Source of the DNA: Euprymna scolopes
Lineage: Eukaryota; Mollusca; Cephalopoda; Sepiida; Sepiolidae
DNA: 20,456 nucleotides
Direction: 5' to 3'
Assembly (NCBI GenBank): GCA_024364805.1
Contig: CM044515.1
Coordinates: forward strand, 79,278,233-79,298,688
Shown: positions 1-8,742 of the stretch, one piece after another
Layout: every line of letters starts with the position of its first letter
Numbering within the stretch: position 1 is the stretch's first letter
The notes under the pieces: model-generated
What the model saw: the letters and a program-made list of their open reading frames with translations, nothing else
Told to the model about the DNA's origin: nothing
The model's database searches: none
Program-made: the position numbers and the translations under genes

Positions 1-389
1 TAACCAGAAGAATTTTAGAATGATAGTTGTACTAATTTAAGGACTTATAATAGCAACTAGAATTTCATGAGGAATAACGTAAAGATGATAAAAATAATAA
101 AAATTCTTGTTGCTTTGTTTATTCTTGTGCTAATTTCTTCATAAAAAAAGCGTCATTTTCTGTGTCAGTTGTCTCTGTCTTTCATAAACCTATCACATTT
201 TGGTCCCCTCATTTACAAAAAAAAAACAAAAAAACATTAACCATTTTCAAGCTAATATTTAGAATTATACTAGCATGGCCGCCCAACGTTGCCCGGTCGT
301 AAAATACGCTTATATATGATATTTTAATTTACACAGATTTATATTGTACCCAATATATAGTCATAATTTTAAAAGTAAAAAAAAAATAA
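1..389. other. AT-rich non-coding stretch
   Basis: AT-rich sequence with short A runs. I see no reading frame with coding character, no RNA gene and no clear repeat here. Confidence 0.6.
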
Positions 390-470
390 TTTGAGTGCCA
401 TCAGCTAGAATCGAAACCGTAACATAACAAAACATAGTTTCAATCACGAAACTTATGTCTGCAAGTTAAG
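390..470 (-). repeat. Degenerate tRNA-like SINE relic
   Basis: On the minus strand a B-box-like GGTTTCGATTC lies at 408-418 and a weak A-box-like stretch upstream near 452-465, with a T-rich tract after the B box. This is the layout of a tRNA-derived SINE head. The cloverleaf cannot be completed, so it is a relic at best and could be chance. Confidence 0.35.
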
Positions 471-617
471 CAAAGATTAGAGTTTATTTATACTCAGTAT
501 GGTTGGACTTTGGAAAAGAGTGTGAATTTTATTATAATAGAAACACAAAATCGAGTACTCAACATCAAGTACACTCGGTATTTTCTTACCATCACTGCTT
601 ACCCTGTGAATTCGAAG

Positions 618-634
618 TATGGGAAATTCCCATA
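618..634. promoter_or_regulatory. Palindrome containing a kappaB-like motif
   Basis: An 8-bp inverted repeat around one central base contains GGGAAATTCC (621-630), which fits the Rel/NF-kappaB consensus. There is no gene beside it, so function is unsupported; a 10-bp motif is expected by chance at some rate. Confidence 0.2.
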
Positions 635-721
635 TGCACAAAACAAAATCACTGAAAAAAATAAAAATACCCTAACTAAAGGTAAGGATAATGAATAAAC
701 GTTGGATGATTAAAATTGTTA

Positions 722-794
722 CGAACTTGCCAGGATTTGAACCTGGAATCTTCTGATCCGTAGTCAGACGCGTTATCCATTGCGCCAAAAGTTC
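722..794 (-). tRNA. tRNA-Arg (anticodon ACG)
   Basis: The minus strand folds as a full cloverleaf of 73 nt. Acceptor arms are 788-794 and 723-729, with six of seven pairs formed and a T-C mismatch at pair 7-66. The D stem pairs at three positions. The anticodon stem is five perfect pairs around loop CTACGGA, giving anticodon ACG. The T stem CCAGG/CCTGG is perfect with loop TTCAAAT. The A box TGGCGCAATGG and B box GGTTCAAATCC (733-743) fit the Pol III consensus, and a TTTT terminator lies at 712-715, seven bases past the discriminator. The anticodon arm and D arm read like metazoan tRNA-Arg(ACG) as I know it. The acceptor mismatch leaves a young pseudogene or the head of a tRNA-Arg-derived SINE as alternatives; no SINE body is evident downstream. 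Confidence 0.8.
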
Positions 795-1032
795 TGTCCG
801 TATGCCGAAAGATGTTACCACGACTGTATACAGACAGTGCTAAATTCCGTTGGTATGGGCAGGTAATTTTTTCGGCAATTGCGCGAAATAGTCCAAAAGG
901 CCTTATTTCCGGCATTTTGTGTGACTCAGCGTTGTTCGTTACGAACCATATATAGATAAGGACACTCTAGGGACTCACACCTTTCAAGGAAAAAAATTTT
1001 TCAATTCTGTGCATCGGTTTGAAAGTTTATTG

Positions 1033-1034
<2 letters not shown>
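795..1034. other. Unassigned intergenic sequence
   Basis: Moderately balanced base composition with a CpG-containing patch near 870-905. The open frame crossing this stretch on the minus strand overlaps the tRNA and has no recognisable domain. Nothing further can be supported. Confidence 0.5.

Positions 1035-1069
<35 letters not shown>
1035..1069. repeat. (AC)n microsatellite
   Basis: Uninterrupted AC dinucleotide repeat of about 17 units, followed by a short AAAT-type run. Confidence 0.97.
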
Positions 1070-1071
<2 letters not shown>

Positions 1072-1444
1072 AATAAATATTTAGAATTTTGTTAATAGTA
1101 TAGATCAGCTGGTTTTCACAACAACGGGTTTTTATAGACAAGATGCAAGCAAGGGCGGTCGGACGGTTCAGTTTTAAAATTCTATAAATTTCCGATCGAA
1201 CCATAATTTCTAATTGTTAATGGTGGCATCAAAATTTATAGAACTGACTCTCATTTACTTATTTAGAATATTTTACTCGAATTGGAAGGAAAATGTAAGT
1301 GCTGTATAATTTGTCAACAGGATAATGATTGATTTCTTTCTCAAAGAGATGCAGGATAAAATTTGCCTACACGATATATCGACTCCCTCCTTCCTCTTTT
1401 TCTCATTAAAAATATTATAAATTGAGAACATTTGGCAAAATTAG
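1070..1444. other. AT-rich non-coding stretch
   Basis: No RNA gene, repeat family or coding-like frame is visible between the AC microsatellite and the poly-A tract. Confidence 0.5.
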
Positions 1445-1470
1445 AAAAAAAAAAAAAAAAAAAAAAAAAA
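1445..1470 (+). repeat. Poly-A tract (26 A)
   Basis: Uninterrupted A run. It could be the tail of an old retroposed copy, but the 5' neighbour matches no element I recognise. Confidence 0.9.
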
Positions 1471-1560
1471 CACTTCTCCCCTTTCTCGAATTGAGTAACG
1501 AAAGTGTTTCTCCTTAAATCAACCTGTTCAGTTTATTGCCTGTGGTAATAAGACGCAGGC

Positions 1561-1688
1561 GACACGCATACACATGCGCACGCTCATTCACACACATACA
1601 CATACGCGCGCACACACACATGCACACACACACACACACACACACACATGCACACACACACACACACGCGCGCATGCCCACACACACT
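1561..1688. repeat. Compound CA/CG/CATG microsatellite
   Basis: About 128 bp of CA repeat interrupted by CG, ATG and CGCG units. Alternating purine-pyrimidine sequence of this kind is prone to Z-DNA and to length variation. Reading frames through it are artefacts giving Cys-Val or His-Thr runs. Confidence 0.95.
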
Positions 1689-2141
1689 ACCTTATAAATC
1701 TTAACCAAATACTTCCACAAACTTATATATCCCTTTTCAGCATTACTCCGGACTGAATCTTTGTGGAATTTCAACGTTTGGAGGGATTTAAAAAAAATTA
1801 TCATTTAGTAGTTGCTCGAGAGAGAGAGAGGGTGGTAATAGGGGTAGAAAAAGGGGAGCTGAGACGGAAGGGGGATACCCGTTTTAAAATATGCTGCACA
1901 CTTTTTGACTCTTCTATTTTGCTGTCCATGCTCCCGGGGCGATGCTGGGCAACCCTGTGTCCAGTCTTCCTATCTTTGTAATCTATGTAATTTAAGGACT
2001 TTTTATCCCGGACAACGCAGTATGACCCAGCCTGTATAACAGTGTTTCATGAAATCTTTAAAAGTCAGGTTTTCTGCACTCGTTTGCACTTCAATAACAT
2101 TGGAGATGATATTAACACTTTAGCAACTTATTTGTAGTATT
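1689..2141. other. Unassigned stretch with short GA repeat
   Basis: Contains a short GA repeat (1818-1831). No coding-like frame or RNA gene is recognised. Confidence 0.5.
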
Positions 2142-2219
2142 TATTATTTGGATTCATCGGACTGCTGTGTCATTTTCACACTCAAGATGAGAACAGTAGT
2201 CCGATGAATCCAAATAATA
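2142..2219. repeat. Near-perfect 78-nt hairpin
   Basis: Arms 2142-2168 and 2193-2219 pair over 27 bp with one mismatch. After a small bulge, 2170-2176 pairs with 2184-2190 over seven more positions including one G-T wobble, leaving a 7-nt loop. Size and shape resemble a miRNA or siRNA precursor, but such high arm identity also fits a recent inverted duplication or a foldback element. The right-arm segment ATGAGAACAGTAGTC recurs near 20342-20357 without a partner arm. Confidence 0.85.
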
Positions 2220-2298
2220 CGAATAACTAATCCTCATCTAAAAAATTCAGAAACATCATAGCAACTTATGTTCAATGAACAGCTTACAATAAAATGCC

Positions 2299-2450
2299 AT
2301 GTCTGATGGCTGTCTTCCTGCAAGTCTAACATTAAAACTCTTTGGCCTAATATTCTTAGGCCACATAAATTGGAACAAATACATAGATACTGCCAAGTCT
2401 GCTGTGAAGAAGGTATGCTCTCACTTTATACTCCACGAATTCTTGATCTA
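2299..2450 (+). pseudogene. LINE reverse-transcriptase C-terminal fragment
   Basis: One frame gives a peptide resembling the post-catalytic part of Jockey/CR1-type reverse transcriptases, where a Leu-Gly-Leu/Ile-x-Phe segment is followed by Asp/His-x-x-Trp and Tyr-Ile. Here it reads LFGLIFLGHINWNKYI then AKSAVKKV. The same position in the better preserved copies (for example 19400-19520, minus) reads LLGLAFTPDLKWNMYI. The match fades after about 2450, no catalytic motif is present, and the piece is far too short to be active. It differs enough from the other copies to be another subfamily. Confidence 0.6.
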
Positions 2451-2589
2451 CAGACTTGAAATTTGGTACGTAAGGTATTCAGACACGTGGAACAGTTTTT
2501 TTAATTGGTTTTCTTCCCCAAAGAAGGGCTGCTAAGGGGTCAAAATTGAAAAATTGGTACTTGGGAGTAATTGGATTTTTCCTAAATCG

Positions 2590-2667
2590 TGTCAAGTTGG
2601 TGCAATGGTTATCGTACTTGACATTAGGTTTGGGTTTCGATATCAGCTCGAGTATTTTTTTTTTTTT
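2590..2667 (+). repeat. tRNA-like SINE head with T tract
   Basis: A-box-like TTGGTGCAATGG (2597-2608) and B-box-like GGGTTTCGATATC (2632-2644) are spaced as in a tRNA, and a run of 13 T (2655-2667) follows. The arms do not form a convincing cloverleaf. A decayed tRNA-derived SINE head is the best reading. Confidence 0.45.
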
Positions 2668-3581
2668 GTATTTACAAGAAGTTAACTGTTTTGAAAAAAA
2701 CAAAAAACAAAACAAAAAAACAACACTCGCATGTTTCTTTCCGTTTTTTTTTTTTAATTTATTATTTTTTTTTTTTTTAAGGAATTTAGCTTTACGTTTA
2801 ATATCGGGCAACACTGGGTACCGGGTACATCTAGTATATTAATAAACAAATACGAAACGAAACATTTGTAGTCTTGTAAATGGTGTGCAATGGTATTACC
2901 AAAATTATATATTTTCTTCTTGTAATGTTCTTCCCATATTTAGAAAACCTAGCAGAGTTGAGATGACATTCTTCTTGTTTTGTTTCAGTTTTAATCACCC
3001 CCCCACCTTCTTAATGAAAATGAGGAGTTATTGTTTTAAAATTTTATCGTCGCTGTCAAAAGCGAGTTTGGCGCGCAAGACGCGAATGGCGAGCGCCATT
3101 CATTATTCGATTGTTAAAAATACCCACGTGATAGACATGAGATTTCGAAGCCATTTTCGAAATTCATTCTTTGCTTTTTATCACTTAGCTTTTCTTGACA
3201 GCCAACCCTTCGTCTTTCGACGGAAATTTTTTCCCCATCTATTGTTATTACAACCTCCTCATCTTTTGTGTTTATTAATATACAGAAATGATGGCCTTTA
3301 TATAGATACGATGCTGCGTATGATGAATTGAAATATTTGTATAGTTTAAAAAATTTTTTTTTCGTTTTTATTATTATCCCATCGTCTTCCTCATCATTCA
3401 ATTTTTCTTTCCACACTCAGAATATCTATGGAATATTTCGGATAAGAATGGCGTTTTCTGTTTTGTTTATTTTAACGTTTGACCTTTTTAAAAATATATG
3501 TATAGTTTTATCATGGATTCAAGGTTTTATTTCATGTTCAATTGAATTTTACACTACGCCCTCTTTTCTTGTTTTTAAATG
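2668..3581. other. AT-rich stretch with a small CpG-rich patch
   Basis: Mostly T-rich sequence. A CpG-rich patch at 3063-3104 contains TTTGGCGCGC, an E2F-like motif, and the inverted repeat GAATGGCG / CGCCATTC (3084-3101). A 148-codon open frame at 2885-3331 has no domain and biased Phe/Leu/Ser composition that fits T-rich DNA, so I do not call it a gene. Confidence 0.45.
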
Positions 3582-3722
3582 ACTTTTTCTCCCCCCCCCT
3601 TCCATTTTTACTTATTTCTGTTTTGTCAGTGACTTTTATATGGTGCCCCCCATCCCACTTCGTGTCTGTCCCAATTTCCTTTGCAGGTGCGCGCCCTTAA
3701 TTTTCAACACCCCCCCCTTCTT
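3582..3722. repeat. Pyrimidine-rich low complexity with C tracts
   Basis: Three C tracts of six or more in a CT-rich context. G-rich on the opposite strand, so local non-B structure is possible. Confidence 0.7.
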
Positions 3723-4056
3723 TATCGATTCTAATTATTTCTTGTCATCCAGTATTGTATGTCGGCTAAGCATTTAATCAGATACTAAGAATGTGACAGG
3801 TTTTCAAGTAACGTATAAAAATTATATCACGTACAAGGTCACCCATAAGTAACTGCATTCCCGTTTGTAAATTTTCTACTAGAGTGCTATAAAAATATAC
3901 AAATGAGATATAGTGCTTAAGGAACAAACCAGCGCTATCATTGCTCAAGTGCTGTTAAAGCAGTGCACCTAAGTATGCCACTCAATCCCTGAAAAGTGCA
4001 TTGAGCTTTAATAAGCATATCGTTACAAACAAAAAGGTTGTCGACGTGATTATGCC
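3723..4056. other. Unassigned AT-rich stretch
   Basis: No RNA gene, repeat family or coding-like frame recognised. Confidence 0.5.
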
Positions 4057-4086
4057 GTGTATGTATGTGTGTGTGTGTGCGTGCGT
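4057..4086. repeat. GT-rich microsatellite
   Basis: Imperfect GT repeat with GTAT and GTGC units. A second short (GT)n lies at 4325-4337. Confidence 0.85.
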
Positions 4087-4451
4087 ATAAAATACATTTA
4101 TAAGCCAAATTACAACGCAATATTATGAAAATAAAATATTTGTTTAAAATTAATATTTCGGCGATAAATGCCATCCTCAGAATTGTATACATTTTTTTTC
4201 CTCGACATGATAGTAAATTGAAGAAAAGTTAGTAAAGAATCCACGTGTTGTTCGTCTGCAGTGTTATTTTACAGATGCCGGAAGAATACGCTTGGTGCGC
4301 ATGATATGAAAGTTAGATGTGTTTTGTGTGTGTGTGTATTTCCAGTTTAGCAACGTCGTAGCTCATAAGAGCCATGAAACCCAACAAACCGGAAATCCAA
4401 AACTCTAGTTTCACCCACATTTGGTCTCATTAGTTAAACACATTTGAAATC

Positions 4452-4512
4452 GGAATTCCAAACCCGAATCTTGCATACAAGGCGAGTACTCTGCCACTTC
4501 TGCAATCGCACC
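4452..4512 (-). repeat. tRNA-like SINE head
   Basis: On the minus strand an A-box-like TGGCAGAGTACTC (4484-4496), an anticodon-arm-like CTCGCCTTGTATGCAAG and a B-box-like GGGTTTGGAATTCC (4452-4465) follow in tRNA order. The anticodon arm recalls tRNA-Ala or tRNA-Val type sequences. Stems are incomplete, so it is a SINE head or tRNA pseudogene. A body may extend to about 4340 on the minus strand. Confidence 0.5.
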
Positions 4513-4567
4513 ACGCACAAGAAAGTCCAACTAATACAGATCAATATCATCACTCGCATTCTGAAAA

Positions 4568-4690
4568 TTGTGTGCAGTATCGTGTTTACACACCGGTTCT
4601 CGCTAGATCATCGAAGTTAAGCGACCTTGAGCCTAGCCAGTATTATATGGATGGCCATTTGGAGATTGGTATTCTACCAGTGTATGCATA
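4568..4690 (+). pseudogene. 5S rRNA-derived sequence
   Basis: The stretch follows 5S rRNA in order. ACACCGGTTCTCG starts at about 4590, then ATCATCGAAGTTAAGC carries the box A element (4614-4622), then a GCCTAGCCAGTA intermediate-element equivalent (4631-4642), then TGGATGG of box C (4648-4654) and a GGTATTCTACCAG tail. The 5' ten or so bases and the region after box C diverge, so this is not a functional 5S gene. It may be a dispersed 5S pseudogene or the head of a 5S-derived (SINE3-type) retroposon. Downstream there is no T run close enough for a normal terminator. Confidence 0.72.
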
Positions 4691-4811
4691 TTTATTATCA
4701 TTGGTTGGTTGCCATCGAATAAGTAAAAGATTCAGCCCACAAACATGTATGTTTCCTTATTTTGTTTCGTTGAATGTTAATTTTTACTGACTTACATGCG
4801 TTTCACAGCCA

Positions 4812-5033
4812 GTGATTGAAAACAGCATCTTTGGTCTATCTAGCTGCTCGTCAGATCAAATATCAGTAAAAACTGATGGCGTTCAAAGTAAAATGAAAGG
4901 CAGAAAGGTACTTAATGTTTTTACTGACGAGCAGTTAGATAAACTAACGACTGTTTTTCATCATTGTCTGAGAAACGCATGTCAGATGATAAAGAAGAAA
5001 ATACAGGCACTCGCTGAAATAATATATATATAA
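4812..5033 (+). pseudogene. Possible coding relic, homeodomain-like peptide
   Basis: A 73-codon frame has balanced, soluble-protein composition unlike its AT-rich surroundings. Its middle, KGRKVLNVFTDEQLDKLTTV, resembles the N-terminal arm and helix 1 of a homeodomain, and the following residues could form helix 2. The recognition helix with its Trp-Phe-x-Asn signature is absent. The frame ends in ATATAT sequence with no clear splice donor. It could be a lone exon, a transposase helix-turn-helix or chance. I do not assign a function. Confidence 0.3.
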
Positions 5034-5689
5034 AAAAAAATATGCTTGTGGGCCGATTCTTTGCATTGGAATGCAACCAACCAGTATATATGCTCTGGAG
5101 CCAGAAACATAACTTCATTGAGCTTGTTATATTTAGGTACGTATACTTATACAATACCTCAGGTAGCTGAACGCCCATGCATTGCACAATTTCAGGTCAT
5201 CTTTGAACAAGGTATAACATCTGTTTGCCTCCCTCTAATATTATGGAAGGTTACCATATAAGGGCCAGAGGAGGTTCCTGAATTGAATACATGTAAGGAA
5301 GGGGGCATCTGTTGAAAAACAAAACCAGGTCGAATGATCCAGTTGACCCTGTACGGAAATCTTCCAGTGATGGTGTCATAAACAAAAACATCCACACGGA
5401 AGTAGGAAGGCTGAGAAAACTGTCATGAGAATGTTTATGTCGGCGTACAATCTGGTCTAACTGGAGATATCGAAACATAATGTCCTTTATTAGTTTTGAT
5501 ATTAAACTTGCATATTTCTCTCGTGTTAAATTTATTATGTTAAAACGAAATTATGCAGTTATGGATTCGGTGTATAAATAAAATTGGTGTGATGCATAAA
5601 ATAAAAGGAATTAAAAAAAATAACTGAAACGCATTTGGGGAAAAAAAAAAACATTTTAGAAAGAGGTTGCTGCAACAAGCTCATAAGAC
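5034..5689. other. Unassigned stretch with overlapping minus-strand frames
   Basis: Two minus-strand frames (5192-5395 and 5251-5478) overlap and look less biased than the surroundings, including the segment VDVFVYDTITGRFPY or its frame-shifted neighbour. They might be pieces of one decayed coding sequence, but I recognise no family. The stretch 5480-5689 shows nothing. Confidence 0.3.
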
Positions 5690-6455
5690 TGACTTTCGCT
5701 CTGGATGTAAATTTGGTGCCTTGAAGACGCCCCATGCTTAGATAAACTTCTTGGTCTGACCTTCACTCCTGATCTGAAATGGAGCACATACATCAAATAT
5801 GTTGCTAAAGTCGTTGGAAAAATGGTTGGATCATTCTACCGCTCCAGAAGACATTTTATTCCCAACGCAATCCTCTCATAGTACAAGAGTCAAATGCAAT
5901 ACTAAAATGGAGTACTGCTGTCACATCTGGACAGGATCTGCTCAGAGGACAACTTCTTGCCTTGATAACCACTAGATAATGTCCTGTTTTTCCTCCTTGC
6001 AACCTCTTTTCTACAGAAGAGACATTGCGAGTCTCTTTGCTCTATTATTTTCATGGCAGGTGCTTAACTGAGCTTCAATCTACGGTCTCCCCCCCCCCTG
6101 CAAAATATTCAAAAAGAAATACTAGTCAAGCTACATCCATTATCAACAATTTCCTCCACTCTCTATCAGTGCCTAAATCTAAATGTAAATTTCATGAACA
6201 AAGTTTCTTTCCTTGAACTGCTCGCATGTGGAATTCTATGCCACAGGGCTGCTTCTCAGCTGACTACAGAATGTTCATTTCCAAGTCCAATGTAAACAAG
6301 TTCTTGTTGACCTGCCCTCTTAAATAATCAAATTCTACCCAATTTCTGCCATTATCGATCATTACGCTGTTGTCTTAACGACCTTACACTTAACTTTCAT
6401 CCTCTAGTGGCTTTCAGGCTCTGATAAGTGGTGACTTTCATAGTAAAAAAAAAAA
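5690..6455 (+). pseudogene. LINE 3' end, Jockey/CR1-like, decayed
   Basis: Translated in pieces, this is the C-terminal part of a non-LTR retrotransposon polyprotein. It has LDKLLGLTFTPDLKW (about 5735-5780), a YKSQ-x-MEYCCHIW equivalent (about 5885-5930), a LDR/Q junction, a VASLFALL-type segment near 6025, and a final WNS-like block ending near 6330. Several stops and frame changes break it. A 3' untranslated segment with GATAAGTGGTGAC leads to an A run at 6445-6455, the poly-A tail. The catalytic reverse-transcriptase motifs and endonuclease are missing, so this is a 5'-truncated dead copy. The same 3' end occurs in several other places in this window. Confidence 0.85.
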
Positions 6456-6617
6456 TTGTGCAAGATTTAGCAGAAATTGAACTCAAAACGTAGCCAGTAA
6501 AATTTTATTAAAACTCGGAAAAGCTTGATGATCGATTTAGCTTCAGGAAATGCCCCCCTTCCGTCTACACTAGCAACAAAGCTATCACTGCGAGATGAGG
6601 AATGAAAAATTCCCAGG
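6456..6617. other. Short unassigned stretch after LINE tail
   Basis: No identifiable element; a target-site duplication for the upstream LINE could not be made out. Confidence 0.4.
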
Positions 6618-6692
6618 GATGACGGTGGCTAATTGGTTAACGACATTGACTGAAAACCCGGCTGTGCCAAGTTCGAGTTCAGTTCGTTCCAT
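6618..6692 (+). repeat. tRNA-like SINE head
   Basis: A-box-like TGGCTAATTGG (6626-6636) and B-box-like AAGTTCGAGTTC (6669-6680) are spaced as in a tRNA. The anticodon arm is not well formed. Likely a decayed tRNA-derived SINE. Confidence 0.5.
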
Positions 6693-7327
6693 TGAAACGC
6701 TTTCATCAAACCAACACTTGACCTTGTGTCTCATCTGCTCGTAAAGATAAAAAAAAAAAAGGTAATGAAAAATCTCGTTTTTAGTTTTACAGGTATTTTT
6801 GGTATTATTTGTCTGATTCAAACTTCAGATGATTATTCTCGTCTTGCAGGTTGCTCTAATAACATTTCGACTGATGTAATTTTCAACCTCCATATATACT
6901 TTGACAAACTCTAGAATTTTCATAGAATTTCAAACAGAAATCTTTGTTTAATTCACTGAGGTAACTTATTCTTGTTCCCTCAATATGAATCTTGATCTTA
7001 ATTGTATTTTTAATATTGCCGTACTAAACATTGAGATTTCAACCCCCAGAAATCTGTCACTTACGGCTGATTATACTTAGCACTTTTATCCTTTGCGCCA
7101 CGGCTCACAAGACTCTTTAGACCAAGATAATGTTCAAAAGTTTAAATATCTTAAAGTAAATAAGTTATCTTAAAATATTTGAAACAGATTCGATGTTGAG
7201 ACAACAGTGTCACTAATTCTTCCAAATTAATTTACTCTTAACGTAAAAATAAAGAAAGATTTAATAAACGTAATCTAAAACTTGCTGGGAAAATTTTCTT
7301 GGTCGACATACATCTACGAACACGATA

Positions 7328-7330
<3 letters not shown>
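6693..7330. other. AT-rich non-coding stretch
   Basis: Nothing beyond short A runs and low-complexity sequence is recognised. Confidence 0.55.

Positions 7331-7367
<37 letters not shown>
7331..7367 (-). repeat. Poly-T tract (37 T)
   Basis: Uninterrupted T run bordering the CpG-rich patch 7368-7485. It could be the poly-A tail of a minus-strand retroposon whose 3' end is that patch. Confidence 0.9.
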
Positions 7368-7371
<4 letters not shown>

Positions 7372-7485
7372 CGGCACTTCTGGTTTTACCGACCCGCGAT
7401 TGGCACGAAGTTACTCGGGTGTGCTCAGCAGATGACGGAAATAACCGGAAACGGCCGATCGTAATGCAACGCGGGCGAATATATT
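7368..7485 (-). repeat. CpG-rich patch, possible retroposon 3' end
   Basis: About 118 bp much richer in G, C and CpG than its surroundings, between a 37-base T run and a second T run (about 7494-7506). In minus-strand orientation it would be followed directly by a long A tail, as in a retroposed RNA. It also holds ETS-like CGGAAA motifs (near 7436 and 7447) and an inverted CCAAT motif, so a promoter relic is an alternative. I do not recognise the family. Confidence 0.4.
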
Positions 7486-7506
7486 TAATTATTATTTTTT
7501 TTTTTT

Positions 7507-7928
7507 CGATTTTTATTTGAGACTTTTATCCATTGTGCACAAAATTAGAGTTAAATACATTTCTTTGGCCAACTTATTTACTTATACGCTTTTCGCACGA
7601 GACAAATAAACATTAAAAAATTTTCTGATTAGTTTTTTTTATTGATTTATCTTGTAAGGAATAGTGTTTTCGATAATTACCTAAGCGTTTGCAATATTTA
7701 GTGAGTCAACCCAAATACTGAAAAGCAGTTTTCAACATTTGCCAAAATACACATGTTCCACTTTCAAAAATGCTTTTGTATTTTGATCTTTTCTTTCTTC
7801 TAAACAAAATTACAGCCAAAACTCTGAATCTTTTTTTTTTCTTCTTTTTTACACAAAATAATTGACGCTGCTCCATACATATTTTCGGGAGGTTGGGGAA
7901 TTGTTTTTCATCAATTCTGATGACATTT
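7507..7928. other. AT-rich non-coding stretch
   Basis: T-rich sequence with short runs; no gene or repeat family recognised. Confidence 0.55.
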
Positions 7929-7939
7929 AAAAAAAAAAA

Positions 7940-7971
<32 letters not shown>
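7929..7971. repeat. A12-G-T30 homopolymer pair
   Basis: A run of 12 A, one G, then 30 T. The A and T runs can pair, which may reflect an inverted tail junction or slippage. Confidence 0.9.
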
Positions 7972-7976
<5 letters not shown>

Positions 7977-8535
7977 CCGAAAAATATTGTTGGCGTTTGT
8001 GATCCCCACACCAATCATAATGACATAAGTAAACAAACATGTCAGCCACTCTGGCATCTATGGGTAAATGTTTAGTTTAGACGTTTTATGGCTTAATTAA
8101 AATGATTCGATCATTTGATCAACTTATCTAAATTGGTCAAACAGTTATTTTTATTTTGTCTTTCATCCCAATAAATAAAGCAATACGAAACTTGATATAA
8201 ACGATCAATAACCATCATGGTGAGATGAAAGTGCATACATGTTTTTCCATCAATCTGATTACTTCCGAACGTGAGGTAACAGGTTACAATAAAAACAAGT
8301 GAGTTGAGAACTGATGTCTCCATATTAGAATTCTTCCGGAACAGAAAAAGTAATTTTTGAAAGAAATTAAAGCAAAGTTTTATAAATAAAATGATACAAC
8401 GATAACGAAATGCTAAGGTCTTATGTATGACATGAAAAGAAGCTGGAATCTTAAGATCTCAACAAATTCAGTTATTATAGGAGAAACTAGACTCATGAAA
8501 AAGAATGAAGAAAAACTACTCGGCAAATATACCCT
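7972..8535. other. AT-rich non-coding stretch
   Basis: No gene, RNA or repeat family recognised. Confidence 0.5.
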
Positions 8536-8742
8536 GTGAACCAAGTGCAAGAGAGATTAAAACAATTGCACTTACGGGGACGGCCAGAATCTAAAAAAGA
8601 TCTGTCGGTTGGAATATCTAAGTTAGCGGGTGAATGTTTGGCATGTGGTAGGATGCCCCATCCTCAGCTTGAACAAACTGATGAGAAAATTAAAAAAAAA
8701 AAAAGGATGGAAAGACGCGTAGGCACCCTCATCCTGCCATAA
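8536..8742 (+). other. Short open frame, unrecognised
   Basis: A 68-codon frame with charged, balanced composition followed by two in-frame stops. It contains LKQLHLRGRPESKKDL and a Lys-rich tail created by an A run. No domain, signal peptide or membrane segment is evident, and I see no splice sites or promoter. It may be a fragment of an old coding sequence or chance. Confidence 0.2.

Noticed and set aside
621-630. NF-kappaB site as evidence of an immune gene
   Set aside because: A lone motif with no adjacent gene; kept only as a low-confidence site.
1574-1756. His-Thr-rich open frame
   Set aside because: Another translation of the same CA repeat; no start context or domain.
1514-1804. Cysteine-rich open frame resembling a small Cys-rich secreted peptide
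   Set aside because: The Cys-Val alternation is only the translation of a CA/GT microsatellite.
2186-2215. Hammerhead ribozyme candidate near CCGATGAATCC
   Set aside because: The conserved CTGATGA and GAAA core strands are not both present and the pairing is already explained by the long hairpin.
2479-2842. Lys-rich and Phe-rich frames on the two strands
   Set aside because: Mirror translations of A/T homopolymers.
2885-3331. Longest open frame in the window, 148 codons
   Set aside because: Phe/Leu/Ser-rich composition fits T-rich DNA, no domain, no splice or promoter support, and it crosses a CpG patch without change in character.
7282-7520. Open frames with poly-Phe
   Set aside because: Translation of a 37-base T run.
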